DNA of 64,000 bases from JAEZBP01 sp963832725 (lineage in GTDB: Bacteria; Myxococcota_A; Polyangia; Polyangiales; Sandaracinaceae), in contig CAWHVG010000002.1 in the NCBI GenBank assembly GCA_963832725.1, forward strand, positions 1,550,001-1,614,000, read 5' to 3'. The position numbers and the translations under genes were made by a program. Shown one piece after another: positions 9,012-19,292 of this stretch (the first letter of the stretch is position 1; every line of letters starts with the position of its first letter). The notes below the pieces were generated by a model. It saw only the letters and a program-made list of their open reading frames with translations, was not told the origin of the DNA and did not search any database.

Positions 9012-11387
9012 ATGAGCTCGACGACGAAGCGCATGCCGCTGCAAGACGCCCGCCCTCCAAATCCCAGCGCCCACACCTGCCCGATGCACCCCGAGGTCCG
9101 GCACGAAGGGCCGGGGAGCTGCTCGACGTGCGGCATGTCCCTCGAGCCGGTCGTGCCCGCGCGGAAGGCCACCGAGTGGACCTGCCCGATGCACCCGGAG
9201 ATCGTCCGCGATCAGCCGGGGAGCTGCTCGACGTGTGGCATGGCGCTCGAGCCGGTCGTGCCCGCGCCGAAGGCCACTGAGTGGACCTGCCCGATGCACC
9301 CGGAGATCGTCCGCGACCAGCCGGGGAGCTGCCCGAAGTGCGGCATGGCGCTCGAGCCGATGGAGGCGACGGGCGAGGAGGAGAACACCGAACTGCGCGA
9401 CATGACGCGGCGCTTCTGGCTCGCCGCGCTCTTCAGCGTGCCGCTGATCACCATCGCGATGGCCGACATGCTACCCGGAAAGCCGGTCTCGCGGCTGCTC
9501 TCGCCGCAGCGTTCGCGCCTGGGTGGAGCTCGGGCTCGCGCTGCCGGTCTGCCTGTGGTCGGCCTGGCCCTTCTACGTCCGCGCGGTGCGCTCCGTCGCC
9601 AACCGGCACCTCAACATGTTCACGCTGATCGGCCTCGGCGTCAGCGTCTCGTTTCTCTACAGCGTGGTCGCGACGCTCTTCCCCGAGATCTTCCCGGCCT
9701 CCTTCCGCGGCGAGGGCGGGCACGTGGCGGTGTACTTCGAGGCGGCCGGCACGATCGTCACACTGATCCTGCTCGGCCAGGTGCTCGAGCTGAAGGCGCG
9801 CAGCCAGACCAACGCCGCCATCGAGAAGCTGCTCGGCTTGCAGGCCAAGACGGCGCGCCGCATCGCGGACGACGGCAGCGAAGAGGACGTGCCGCTCGAG
9901 GCGGTGGTGGTGGGCGATCGGCTTGCGCGTCCGTCCCGGCGAGAAGGTGCCGGTCGACGGCGTCGTGCTCTCCGGCAAGAGCGCGATCGACGAGTCGATG
10001 GTCACGGGCGAGCCGATGCCGGTGGAGAAGGGCGAAGGCGACGAGGTCGTCGGCGCGACGGTCAACGGCAAGGGCGCGCTGGTGATGCGCGCCACGCGGG
10101 TCGGGCAGCGAGACGCTGCTCTCGCGCATCGTGGAGATGGTCGCGCAGGCGCAGCGGAGCCGCGCGCCGATCCAGCGCCTGGCCGACGTCGTCGCCGGCT
10201 ACTTCGTGCCCACCGTCATCGTCAGCGCCGTGCTCACCTTCATCGGCTGGGCGCTCTTCGGCCCCGAGCCGGCGATGGCGTTCGCGATCATCAACGCCGT
10301 CGCCGTGTTGATCATCGCCTGCCCCTGCGCGCTCGGCTTGGCGACGCCGATGTCGATCATGGTGGCGACCGGCAAGGGCGCCGAGATCGGCGTGCTCTTC
10401 AAGAACGCCGAGGCCATCGAGGTGATGCGCAAGGTCGACACGCTGGTCACGGACAAGACCGGCACGCTGACCGAAGGGAAGCCCAAGCTGGTGGAGCTCG
10501 TCAGCGAAGGCCTCGACGAGGCGCGCCTCTTGACGCTGGTCGGCAGCCTGGAGCGCGGCAGCGAGCACCCGCTGGCCACCGCGATCGTGCTCGGCGCCGA
10601 GGAGCGCGGCGCGTCGCTCACGGACGCCGTCGACTTCGAGTCGGTCACGGGCAAGGGCGTGCGCGGCACGGTGGACGGTGCGTCGGTCGCGCTCGGCAAC
10701 CGCGCGATGATGGAGGAAGCCGGCGTCGACGCGAGCTCGCTCGTCGAGCGGGCCGAGGCGCTGCGCGCCGACGGGCAGACGGTGATGTTCGTCGCCGTCG
10801 ACGGGGCGCTGGCGGGGCTGGTCGGCGTGGCCGATCCGATCAAGGAGAGCACGCCCGAGGCGATCCGCGCCCTCCACGCGGAGGGGCTGCGGGTCGTCAT
10901 GCTCACGGGCGACAGCGAGACGACGGCGCGTGCGGTGGCGCGCAAGCTCGGCATCGACGAGGTGGTGGCGCAGGTGCTGCCCGACCAGAAGGTCGCCGCG
11001 GTGGAGCGGCTCCAGGGCGAGGGCCGCGTGGTCGCGATGGCGGGCGACGGCATCAACGACGCGCCCGCGCTGGCCAAGGCGCAGGTCGGCATCGCGATGG
11101 GGACGGGCACGGACGTGGCGATGGAGAGCGCTGGCGTGACGCTGGTGAAGGGGGACCTGAACGGGATCGTCCGGGCCCGCCGCCTGAGCCGGGCGACGAT
11201 GCGCAACATCGAGCAGAACCTCTTCTTCGCCTTCGTCTACAACTCGGCGGGCATCCCGATCGCGGCCGGCGCGCTCTACCCCTTCTTCGGCCTGCTGCTC
11301 AGCCCCATCATCGCCGCCGCGGCGATGAGCTTCAGCAGCGTCTCGGTCATCGCCAACGCCCTGCGCCTGCGCTTCACCCACGTCTGA
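9012..11387 (+). CDS. copA: P1B-type copper-translocating ATPase, CopA-like (three frame disruptions)
   Basis: About 790 residues after repair. The N-terminus has three tandem heavy-metal-binding modules (each TCPMHPE, PGSC, CGM; about residues 22-52, 57-87, 92-122), not the usual ferredoxin-like MXCXXC domains. The ATPase core is complete: TM region, CPCALGLATP (near 436) as the transmembrane Cu(I) site, DKTGTLTEG phosphorylation loop (near 480), GDGINDAPAL hinge (near 677) and YNSAGIPIAAG in the last membrane segments. Frame changes occur near 9517, 9923 and 10104; small repairs give family sequence (WVELGLALPV, GDRLRVRPGEKV, VGSETLLSRIV). It exports Cu(I) from the cytosol at the expense of ATP. 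It is transcribed away from the RND operon. The start could also be the ATG at 8991. Confidence 0.9.
9075..9380 (+). repeat. 105-bp tandem repeat coding for three metal-binding modules of the CopA-like ATPase
   Basis: Near-identical units begin at 9075, 9180 and 9285, an exact 105-base (35-codon) period. Units 2 and 3 are almost the same at the nucleotide level over ACCTGCCCGATGCACCCGG and beyond; unit 1 differs more. Unit 3 ends in SCPKCGM instead of SCSTCGM. The high identity implies recent duplication or ongoing homogenisation. Confidence 0.85.
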
Positions 11388-11590
11388 GCGCACACCTGAG
11401 CACCGCGGCGGGGTGGCGCCGGCGCCGGTCCCCGTTCGTGAGCTGCTGGCCTGCGGGCGTCGTGCTGCTGGCGGGTCGACGCGGCGACGCTCGCAGCGCG
11501 TGCGGGAGGAGCCTCGACAGGCGCCGTTCTTGCAGTCTGCGAACCACGACACGTGCGCTCGCCGTGCTCGAGCCGGGAAGGAGGGACGAT

Positions 11591-11884
11591 GTGCACTACT
11601 ACGGAGACCACTGGAGCCACATGGGCTGGGGAGCGGGGTGGATGATGGTCGTGCTGTGGGCTGTGGGCATCGTGCTGCTCGTGCTCCTTCTCCTCGCCGT
11701 GACGCGGGGCGTGCGCGCCGACGGTGCGGGGCGCTTCCTCGGCCGCACCGCGCGCGAGGACGACTCGCTCGAGATCCTCCGCAAGCGCTACGCGAAGGGC
11801 GAGATCGACGAGGACGAGCTGCACCGTCGGATGCGCGAGCTCGAGCGCGGCTCCCAGGGCGACCAGGCACCGTCCCATTCCTGA
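11591..11884 (+). CDS. Small membrane protein with C-terminal SHOCT domain
   Basis: 97 residues from a GTG start with a strong AAGGAGGG ribosome site 5-12 bases upstream. A His/Trp/Gly-rich opening (HYYGDHWSHMGWGAGWM) leads into one transmembrane helix (VVLWAVGIVLLVLLLLAV). The C-terminus is a short SHOCT helical module (LEILRKRYAKGEIDEDEL), known as a small oligomerisation domain. Such proteins often accompany CopA-type ATPases. It lies ~200 bases downstream of the ATPase on the same strand. The His-rich N-terminus may bind metal; that is inference. Confidence 0.75.
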   Translation: MHYYGDHWSHMGWGAGWMMVVLWAVGIVLLVLLLLAVTRGVRADGAGRFLGRTAREDDSLEILRKRYAKGEIDEDELHRRMRELERGSQGDQAPSHS

Positions 11885-12133
11885 GGAAGGTTCGGCGTCG
11901 GGAGATGGCCCGTCCGCTCATGTCGCCTGCAGCGCTTCGGGCTGCGCGACCGACCAGGACGAAGCGGTGCGTCACACCATCGGCGCGGACGGAACGTCGG
12001 TGCCTCGGACCGCGGCGAAATCCTTCGGGCTCGGTACTTCGAGCGACTCCGACCGCGTTGTCGGGCTGCCGAGCACGGGCGTCCCGAAGCCCGTCGGGCG
12101 GCCTTCGGGGCGACCGTGCTCGCACCCGGGGGC

Positions 12134-12739
12134 TCACTGCTGCAGGATTCGGATGGCCTGGGCTTTCAGGTGCACCGGGCCGGTGCCGTCGCCGTGGTCG
12201 AAGCGGACGCCGAGCAGCAGATCGGCGTGCAGCTCCCGGGCGCGCCGTCTCAGCTCCGCGTAGGCCTCGTCCTCGTGCAGCATGGACGCGTCGACGTCGA
12301 CTTCGCCGATGACCGTGTAGGGCCGGCCCCGCAGGAGATCGTTGAAGCGGATCGCCAGCCCCGAGAAGTGGGTGACGTTCTCTCCGGGCGCCGGCGGATG
12401 CGTCTCGACGCTGGTCAGGCCCTGCGCGCCGAGCTGCGCCGCGCGCGCTTTCAGATCGGCCAGCCCTTGCGACTCGTAGCCCGGCGGCTCGTGGACGTCG
12501 ACGGCGCCCACCACCTCGACGTGCTGGCCGGCCAGCGACTGCAGCAGCACCACGCGCTCGCCGAGCTGTCGGTCCGCGTCGGTGATCGGCGCGCCCTCCT
12601 CGGTGTCCGCGTCGGCGTCGTTTTGCTGTGCGTACTGGGTCGCCGTGTTCCGTCCGTAACGTCCGGACCATCGGTAGCAGCCCCCGAGCGCCACGGACAG
12701 GACGCACGCGAGCACGCACGAAAGGGTTGTTCGTGTCAT
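12134..12739 (-). CDS. Lipoprotein of unknown function with a YbjQ-like pattern
   Basis: 201 residues. The lipoprotein signal ends at the lipobox SVALGGC. The mature protein contains VEVVGAVDVHEPPG, then LADLKARAAQLGAQGLTSV, and ends LHADLLLGVRFDHGDG plus a hydrophobic strand (LKAQAIRIL). The pattern of a helix rich in Ala/Leu followed by GAD/GAQ and a beta strand recalls YbjQ-type domains, but I cannot assign the family. The adjacent upstream gene on the same strand ends in a similar pattern (LLRDQARQIGADAL, then AIALRL), so the two may share a fold. Role unknown; outer-membrane or periplasmic location is likely. Confidence 0.6.
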   Translation of the reverse strand: MTRTTLSCVLACVLSVALGGCYRWSGRYGRNTATQYAQQNDADADTEEGAPITDADRQLGERVVLLQSLAGQHVEVVGAVDVHEPPGYESQGLADLKARAAQLGAQGLTSVETHPPAPGENVTHFSGLAIRFNDLLRGRPYTVIGEVDVDASMLHEDEAYAELRRRARELHADLLLGVRFDHGDGTGPVHLKAQAIRILQQ

Positions 12740-12812
12740 GTTCTTCTCCCCCTCCGGCGCGAATCTCGGAGATACCGTCGCGCCTGGAGAATTGTAGTTT
12801 TCGGTCGTTCGC

Positions 12813-13903
12813 TCAGTGGCTCAAGCGAAGCGCGATCGCCGTGCCTCGAACGTATCGGCCCTGGGGCTCGAATCGAGGGGGCGCCAAAGCATCGGCACCA
12901 ATCTGGCGGGCCTGATCGCGGAGCAAGGCGAGAGCCTCGCTGCTGGACCGCGCGCGGACGGTGAGCGTCGCGATCACCTCTCCGTCGGCACCGACGACGA
13001 TGGGAACGCTGGCTCGCGAGCTGCCGGGCGGCGTCACTCGCGAGCGGACGTAAGGAGAGGGCTGCTCGACGGTGCAATCGTGCGGCAGCTCGTCGTCGAA
13101 CTCCGCGAGCGGGAGCCCGACGCCGTTCACTTCGGCTGCGCCACGCAGCTGCGACACCGCAGGAGGCAAAGGCGCGCCGCTCCGAGAGCGCCTCGCGGGC
13201 GCCGGGACCGAGGCTCGGGGCGCGCCGCCCGAGCTGCATGCGAGCGTCGCCTGGTCGTGCAGGACAATCTCGCCGCTCGTGCAATCGACCACGTCGTAGT
13301 CGATGTCGAGCTGGGTGCGTGAGCCCGAGGTCAGGAGCCAGCCGCGCGGGTTGGTCTGCACGCTCACGCCCGCCTCGCGGACCCGAACCTGGTAGCGATC
13401 GGGCGTGAGGTAGACGTGCCCGCCGTGCTCGAGGAATCATCGACGTAGGGGCGCACCCGCACCGAGCAGGTCAGCGCGCTGCCGCCCGTGAGAGCGGCGC
13501 CACCTGCGGAGGCCCCGGTACGCACCTCGGTCGCCGTCAGGTACACGGAGCGCGGGCGTGGGAAGGGCCCGTCGTGCGAGAAGAGCGCCGTCCGCGACAC
13601 GAGCTGGATCTGGGTGGTCCCGTCGCGCTGGTCGCAGGCGAGGACGCGGAAGGCCGAGGCGTCGGGGGCCCCGAAGTTCAGCCGATAGCTCCCGCAGGGC
13701 GCGCGACGGCCGAGATCGTCGCTGACGTAGACGTGGACGACGTGCCCCTGCGAGCCGCGGTCCGCCTGAAACGCAGCGACGGCGTTCGGCCACGGCCCGT
13801 GCTCGACCGTGCCGAGCGTCAGCGTGGTGGCACGGGGCGCCTGTGCGTGCGCAGCGGAGGCGCACGCCAGCACCGCCAGCAAGAGCGCAGTTCGTCCGTG
13901 CAT
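12813..13903 (-). CDS. Exported protein of unknown function (one frame disruption)
   Basis: 363 residues after repair. A clear signal peptide (LLLAVLACASAAHAQA) starts the protein. The mature part looks beta-rich, with few Cys (CGSYRLNFG, LACDQRDG, ALTCSVRVRPYVDD), and ends in LLRDQARQIGADALAPPRF. The first 157 codons and the rest are in different frames. Adding one T to the short T run opposite 13435-13436 gives YVDDFLEHGGHVYLTPDRY and joins them. It lies 73 bases upstream of the lipoprotein gene on the same strand, probably one transcript. No family recognised. Confidence 0.6.
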
Positions 13904-14625
13904 GAAGCCCCTCGAAAGAGCGCGTCGTGCGCCCTACGAAGAACAAGACGGAACGGGGCCGCTTCGGGTTCCCGGCGCGAAAGAAGAGACCTGGGCTCGA
14001 ACGGCGCTCGACCTCGCGAACGGGTATCGCATCGCCTCGGATTCCCCCTTTGTTGGAGCCGCTCGCGGAAGGACCTCGCTCCTCGGCTCTCGGGCGGCGA
14101 CAGGCCATCTGTCCGCCCGTTGCGCCTCGTAGATGCCGAAGCGCTCGCTCGTCGGTGCGAACGCAGAGCCGGGCCCTCGGCGTAGTGACTTCCCCGAGGG
14201 CTCGGTAGGTCAATCGTCCAGAGGCGAAGCCCGATCACACGACCCAGGTGCGCACCGGTGAGCCGTGTGGTGGCGCTCCGGCCCGCTCCGTGTTCGGAGG
14301 CCGAAAAGTGAACGGTGTTCGCTTTTTGATGCGCAACGTGCCGTAATGAAGGGGTTAGCCGTCGTGAGCCGGGTCGCGAAATCGTGAGTGCCGTTCACTT
14401 CTCGGCGCCGCGAGCCAGGGGGCGGCCTGGAGTCAGCGAGCCCGCTCGCCCGCCGGGCACAGGCTGGGCCCCGCCATCGGCGCCGGGACCGCTCGGAGGG
14501 CTCCGGATCCGGGGTCGGGCGTCGCCGGAGAGCGTCGCCTCGCCCGCGACGCGCACCGGATGGCCCGTAGGGGGTGAGTGTGTATCTCGAATGTGCGAAG
14601 CTCCCGGCTCGCGAAGGAGTCACGA
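13904..14625. other. 722-bp gene-free stretch
   Basis: No convincing reading frame. The only structure seen is a 16-bp inverted repeat at 14300-14315 / 14391-14406 (listed separately). The stretch holds the divergent promoters of the exported protein on the left and the stress protein on the right. Confidence 0.6.
14300..14406. repeat. 16-bp inverted repeat with 75-base spacer upstream of the stress-protein gene
   Basis: GCCGAAAAGTGAACGG (14300-14315) is the reverse complement of CCGTTCACTTCTCGGC (14391-14406) with one mismatch. The arms lie 220 bases before the ATG of the downstream gene. The wide spacing fits a DNA-looping operator pair or a large RNA hairpin; neither is shown. Confidence 0.6.
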
Positions 14626-15282
14626 ATGACGGAAAGCACAACGAACGGCCAGCGGATGGTCGTGTCCATCGACTTTTCGGATCCCTCGGTCGCCGCCCTC
14701 GACGAGGCCTTGCGGCGCTTGGCGGAGCGGCCCGGGAGCGAGCTGCATCTGGTCCACGCGGTCGAGAGCCCCGGCGGGGTCTCCAACACCACCAAGCTTC
14801 GCAACGAGGACGTGCTGCTCTCCGAGCTGCCCGAACGGCTGCGGGCGCTGGTCCGCGAGCGTATCGAGGCGCTCGGCGCGACGCCGCCGCCGAGCCAGGT
14901 CGGTATCCACGTCCGCTTCGGCCCCGTGGTCGAGGCCGTGTTGCAGATGACCGTCGACGCCGACGCCAATCTCCTGATCGTCGGCACGCACGGTCGCTCC
15001 GGCGTCAAGCACGCCGTCATGGGCTCGGTCGCGGAGCAGCTCGTGCGCCGCGCGCGTTGCCCGGTGCTCGTCGCGCGAGCCAAGGACTACGCGGGCCTCT
15101 CGCAGAGCGACAAGGTCCAGCCGCCCTGCCCGGACTGCGTGGCCCGGCGCAAAGAGACGGACGGCAAGGAGTGGTGGTGCGAGCTGCACGCGCGGCAGCA
15201 CGTCGAGTCGCACACCTACTCGGACGTGGGCCCCGCGTGGACGCACGGCATGGCCGACGTTCACGGCTTCGGCGCGAGCTGA
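14626..15282 (+). CDS. Universal stress protein (UspA family) with C-terminal Cys/His extension
   Basis: 218 residues. The Usp domain covers about residues 10-145, with the ATP-binding signature GTHGRSGVKHAVMGS and the ending RCPVLVA, placing it among ATP-binding Usp proteins. After it comes an unusual ~70-residue tail with CPDC, WWCELHARQHVESH and several more His, which could form a zinc site. An AAGGAG site precedes the ATG by 7 bases. The tail is longer than in typical Usp proteins (~140-160 residues). Function beyond stress-linked nucleotide binding is not evident. Confidence 0.82.
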   Translation: MTESTTNGQRMVVSIDFSDPSVAALDEALRRLAERPGSELHLVHAVESPGGVSNTTKLRNEDVLLSELPERLRALVRERIEALGATPPPSQVGIHVRFGPVVEAVLQMTVDADANLLIVGTHGRSGVKHAVMGSVAEQLVRRARCPVLVARAKDYAGLSQSDKVQPPCPDCVARRKETDGKEWWCELHARQHVESHTYSDVGPAWTHGMADVHGFGAS

Positions 15283-15546
15283 GCCGAGGGCTGCGCGCGT
15301 CCGAGCGCGCGACGTCAATCGAGGCGTCGCGCGCGCTGTGGCCGTCCGTCGGAGGCCGCGTGTGTGCTGGGCTCGGCGGCCGACGTCCCGTCCGCGCTGC
15401 GCTCGTTCGGCGGGGGTCCCGTGTCCGCCTCGCGGGTGCGTCCGAGGGCTCGTGTTCGCCGCGTTGGGCCGGCGCTCGGTGCGCGGCGCACTGGAGGCGG
15501 CGAACGACTCGTCGGCCCGCGCGAGGCGATGCTATGGTCGCCAGCG

Positions 15547-16141
15547 ATGAGCTCGCCCGCACACCAAGAGTGGCACGTTCGCTGGCAGCGGCCGGACGCC
15601 CGCACCAGGTTGCTCTCGTTCATCGACGCGAACGCCGACCGCATCACCTTCCGGCAGTTCTTCCAGCTCATGGGCTCGAACGAGGCGTTCCGGAAGGTCT
15701 TCATCGGCGCCCTCGCCGACAGCGAGCTGAAGTCCTTCGTGTGGGAGATGCCGGCCATCGGGAAGCGCTCGCTCGTCTACGAGTTCGAGTGCGCGCTCAC
15801 CGAGGTGCCGCCGCCCAAGAAGGTGCGGGTGCGCCCCGCCAAGTTTGCCGATCACTTCTCCGACGAGGAGAGCGTCGTCGCATTCGCACGCGCGGAAGGG
15901 GAGGGCGCGATCGTGGTCCCCTGTCCACGGCAGGCGGAGGGTTGGTACGCCGATGTCGCCACCTTCATCCGGCGCGTCCACCCGACCCAGGTCGACGCGC
16001 TCTGGCAGAAGGTCGCCGAGACCGCGAAGGGCATGCTCGGCGCGGAGAAGATCCGCGCGTGCTCCTCGGCGCCCGGCGCGCCCTGGCTCCACTTCGAGAA
16101 TCGGTCCGCTCCCGAAAGCGGCGGCCTACTCGAAGTACTGA
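15547..16141 (+). CDS. DUF6940-like protein (frame disruption near the C-terminus)
   Basis: 197 residues after repair. It resembles the DUF6940 family: a region rich in Phe/Arg (FRQFFQLMGSNEAFRKVFI), WEMP, then IVVPCPRQAEGWYADVATF, HALW-like ALWQKV, and a short C-terminal PWLHFEN followed by a PK-type ending. The reading frame runs on past the expected end; changing frame near 16105-16111 by one base gives PKAAAYSKY and a stop, as expected for the family. The ATG at 15547 fits the family start better than one 18 bases earlier. No biochemical role is known to me. Confidence 0.6.
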
Positions 16142-16397
16142 GGGCCTGCGACCGCGCGGGCGAGCCGGCAGCGTGGCGCGGCCGCGGTGCGCTTCGTCCC
16201 GGTCCCGGCAATCGTTCGCCGCGCGCGATCCGGTCGAGCGACCCGGTCGAGCAATCGCGTCGAGCAATCGGGGTTCATCGGTCGCCCTTTGGCGAGCGAG
16301 GCCCGATACGCTTCTGCGACGGTCCGGCGGACGCCGGCGGCTCGAGCGTCGTGTGGAGCGTCTCGATCGGCGGCGCACCGATGCTATCGTGCGCGCC

Positions 16398-17198
16398 GTG
16401 TCAGCTCAGCCTTTCTCCGTTCGATATGGTCCGTGGGCGCTCGTTGCGGGCGCCAGCGAAGGCATCGGAGCCGCGTTCTCGCGGCGCATCGCGGCCGCCG
16501 GGATCGATCTCGTGCTGGTCGCGCGTCGCGCCGGCCCGCTCGCGCGCTTGGGCGAAGAGCTGCGCGACATGTACGGCGTCGAGGTGGTCTGCGCCCCGCT
16601 CGATCTCGCGTCGCCCGATCTGCCGGCGCGCATCGAGGAGATCACGGGCGGGCGGGATGTGGGCTTGCTCGTCTACAACGCCTGCGCGTCCACCATCGGC
16701 CCCTACCTCGACGTGCCGCTCGCGCAGAAGCTGGCGGTGCTCGACGTGAACTGCCGCGGCCCGCTGATCGCCACCAGCGTGCTGGCGCCCCGCATGGTCC
16801 GGCGCGGCCGCGGGGGCATCGTGATCATGTCGTCGATGGCGGGCTTTCAGGGCTCGTCGATGGTCGGCACCTACGCCGCGTCCAAGGCCTTCGATACGGT
16901 GCTCGGGGAGGGGCTCTGGGACGAGCTCTCGGGGACGGGCGTGGACGTGCTCGTCTGCGCGGCGGGCGCGACACGGACGCCGAACTTCCGCGCGCAGACG
17001 CCGGCCGACAAGCAGCGCGGGACCTTCCCCATGGAGCCGGACGACGTGGCGCGCGAAGCCCTCGCGCAGCTCGGTCACGCCGGCCCGACGTGGGTGGCCG
17101 GGCGGCTCAATCGCGCGGTGCACGGCGCGCTCCGCCACCTGCCGCGCCGGGCGGCCGTGCGCTTCTTCAGCGGCACCACGAAGCGGATCTACGAATGA
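16398..17198 (+). CDS. Short-chain dehydrogenase/reductase
   Basis: 266 residues. Classical SDR layout: the cofactor motif ASEGIG (GXXXGXG-like, near residue 18), a NAC-type YNACAS in place of NNAG (near 93), a Ser in MSSMAGF and the catalytic YAASK (near 158). The family reduces or oxidises carbonyl/hydroxyl groups with NAD(P)H. Start is a GTG; no good ATG is present. The stop overlaps the next gene's ATG by four bases (ATGA), so the two enzymes are likely co-translated and may act in one pathway, possibly steroid or lipid modification. Substrate unknown. Confidence 0.83.
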   Translation: MSAQPFSVRYGPWALVAGASEGIGAAFSRRIAAAGIDLVLVARRAGPLARLGEELRDMYGVEVVCAPLDLASPDLPARIEEITGGRDVGLLVYNACASTIGPYLDVPLAQKLAVLDVNCRGPLIATSVLAPRMVRRGRGGIVIMSSMAGFQGSSMVGTYAASKAFDTVLGEGLWDELSGTGVDVLVCAAGATRTPNFRAQTPADKQRGTFPMEPDDVAREALAQLGHAGPTWVAGRLNRAVHGALRHLPRRAAVRFFSGTTKRIYE

Positions 17199-19043
17199 GC
17201 ATCCCGAAGAGCGTCCTCGAAGGGCTCGAATCGACGGATCGGCCCGCGCGTCCTGGTCACCGGCGGTGGCGGCTACGTCGGCCGCTACCTCGTCGACGCG
17301 CTGCTCGCGCTCGGTTGCGAAGTGCGGAGCCTGGACGTCGTCCCCCTGGCCCGCGACGGAGTCGACGAGCGGGCCGGCGACATCCGCGACCGGTCGGTGG
17401 TGCGCGCGGCCTGCGAAGGGGTGGACACCGTGTTCCACACCGCGGCCGTGCTCACGCTCCTCGGCGTGGCCCGCGAGCGCGTCCGCGAGCGAGTCTTCTC
17501 GATCAACGTCGGCGGCACCGACGCGGTGATCGACGCCTGCCGCGCCGCCGGCGTGAAGCGGCTCGTCTACACCAGCTCCGCCAACGTCGCGATCGACCGC
17601 GAGCAGATCGAAGCGGACGAGTCGGTGGGCTACGCGCAGTCGTTCGTCGATCTCTACGGCGAGTCGAAGGTGCTGGCCGAGCGGGCCGTGCTGGCGGCGC
17701 ACGAAGGGGACGAACTTCGCACCGCCGCCGTTCGCCCGGGAGGCATCTGGGGGCCCGGCGCCGGCGGATACATGATCGACACCTTCCTCGATCAGCTCGC
17801 CGCCGGCCGCTTCGTGGCCACCATCGGCGACGGCCGGGCCGTGGTCGACAACACCCACGTCTTCAACGTCGTGCGCGGCCTCTTGCTGGCGGCGGCGCGC
17901 CTCGACGGCGATCCGGAGACGGTCGGCGGACAGGCCTACTTCGTCACCGACGACGAGCGGATCAACGGCGTCGAGTGGTTCCGGCCCATCGTGGAGGGGC
18001 TCGGCTACACCTACCCGAAGCAGCAGCTCCCGGGTCGCGCGATGTACGCCGTCGGTTGGCTCTCCGAGCTGGCGCATTTCCTCGGCGCGCCCGAGCCGGC
18101 GCTGACCCGGATCGGCGTGCTCAAGCTCATCCGAGCCAGCTCGTTCTCCATCGACAAGGCCCGGCGCGAGCTCGGCTACGCGCCGCTGCTGCAGAGCGCC
18201 GACGGCATCGCCGCGCACCTCGCGGACTACCGCGCCGCGCTGAACGCGAAGAAGGCGGGCGCGCCGCTCGAGCAGGACGGCGGTGGCGCCGGCAAGCGCG
18301 TCTATCTGGTCTGGGATCCGCGCTCGCGCCCCCGCGCCGAGCGGAGAGCGCTCCTCTTGCGCGAGCTGGCGCCGGCGCTCCGCGCGGCGGGGGCGAGGAA
18401 GCTCTCCATGTTGATCGCGGACGAGGACGCGGACGTACCTTCGCCGAGCCCGTTCCCGCAGCGCGGCCCCAATCCGGTCGCGCTCGTGAACGCGTGGGTC
18501 GACGACGCGGCCGCGGCGGACGCCGTCGCCGAGCGGATGCGGGCTGCGGGACTGAAGGTCGCCGGCTACCTCGTCGACGAGAGCGTCTACACGGACTACG
18601 GGGAGAACCGGCACGCGGACCCGCGCGACTGGCCGGACGGAACGCGCAGCCCGGGCATCGTCGCCGTCTCGCTCCTCCACCGACCGCGGCGCCTGGCGAA
18701 GGATGAGTGGATCCGCCGCTGGCACGGCGTCATGTCGCCCGTGTCCGAGGCCATCCAGCCGCGAGCGCGCTACGTCCGGAACCTCGTGCTGGCGCCAATC
18801 ACCGAGGACGCCCCGCGCTACGAGGGCATCGTGGAGGAGGTCTGGCCCTCGGTCCGCCACGCCACCGAGCCGATGCTCTTCTACGGCGCCAAGAACCCCT
18901 TCGAGCTGGTGCGCAACATGAGCGCCATCGGCCGGGCGGTCAGCGGCTTCACGGACATCTGGCGCATCCGCACGTTCATGACCAGCGAGTACTTCGTGGC
19001 CACCGAGGCCCACGAGGACGCCGGCGAGCGCGCTCGCATCTGA
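17195..19043 (+). CDS. NAD-dependent epimerase / 3-beta-HSD-type SDR fused to an EthD-like domain (one frame disruption)
   Basis: 615 residues after repair. Residues ~20-350 are an extended SDR: VLVTGGGGYVGRYL (NAD site), YTSSANVAID and YGESK with catalytic Tyr/Lys near 154-158. This most resembles 3-beta-hydroxysteroid dehydrogenase / sterol-4-carboxylate dehydrogenase types. Residues ~365-615 form a second part with two similar halves (KRVYLVWDPRSRP; PGIVAVSLLHRPRRLAKDEW then RWHGVMSP) recalling EthD/dimeric ferredoxin-like folds. The frame changes in the C run at 17243-17245; one C fewer gives DRPRVLVTGG. It is coupled by ATGA overlap to the upstream SDR. A sterol or related lipid substrate is inference. 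Confidence 0.72.
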
Positions 19044-19292
19044 CGCTGCCGAACACGTGAAGGCTCGGCGCTCGGGCTCGTCGTGCCGCCGGTGCGCCGG
19101 GGGCGGATGGGCTCGGCGCCGGCGCTCGTCGTGCTGCCGGTGGGTAACACGGGAAGCGAAGCTGGCGCGCGCGTCCGCCCCGGGCGTCCATCCGCGGTAG
19201 CGCCGAGCCTCGCAACGAAGCGGTTGGCGCCGACGCTCCCGAAAGCCCCCGACGTAGGAAGGGCGAGCGCCGGGCCTATTGGGCCCGAGGAC

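Noticed and set aside
9012..11387. copA as a decayed pseudogene
   Set aside because: All catalytic motifs are intact, and the same kind of small indel hits many unrelated genes, so sequence error is the simpler reading.
10062..12719. An 885-codon leftward open frame
   Set aside because: Antisense to copA and the SHOCT gene; low-complexity product with no motifs.
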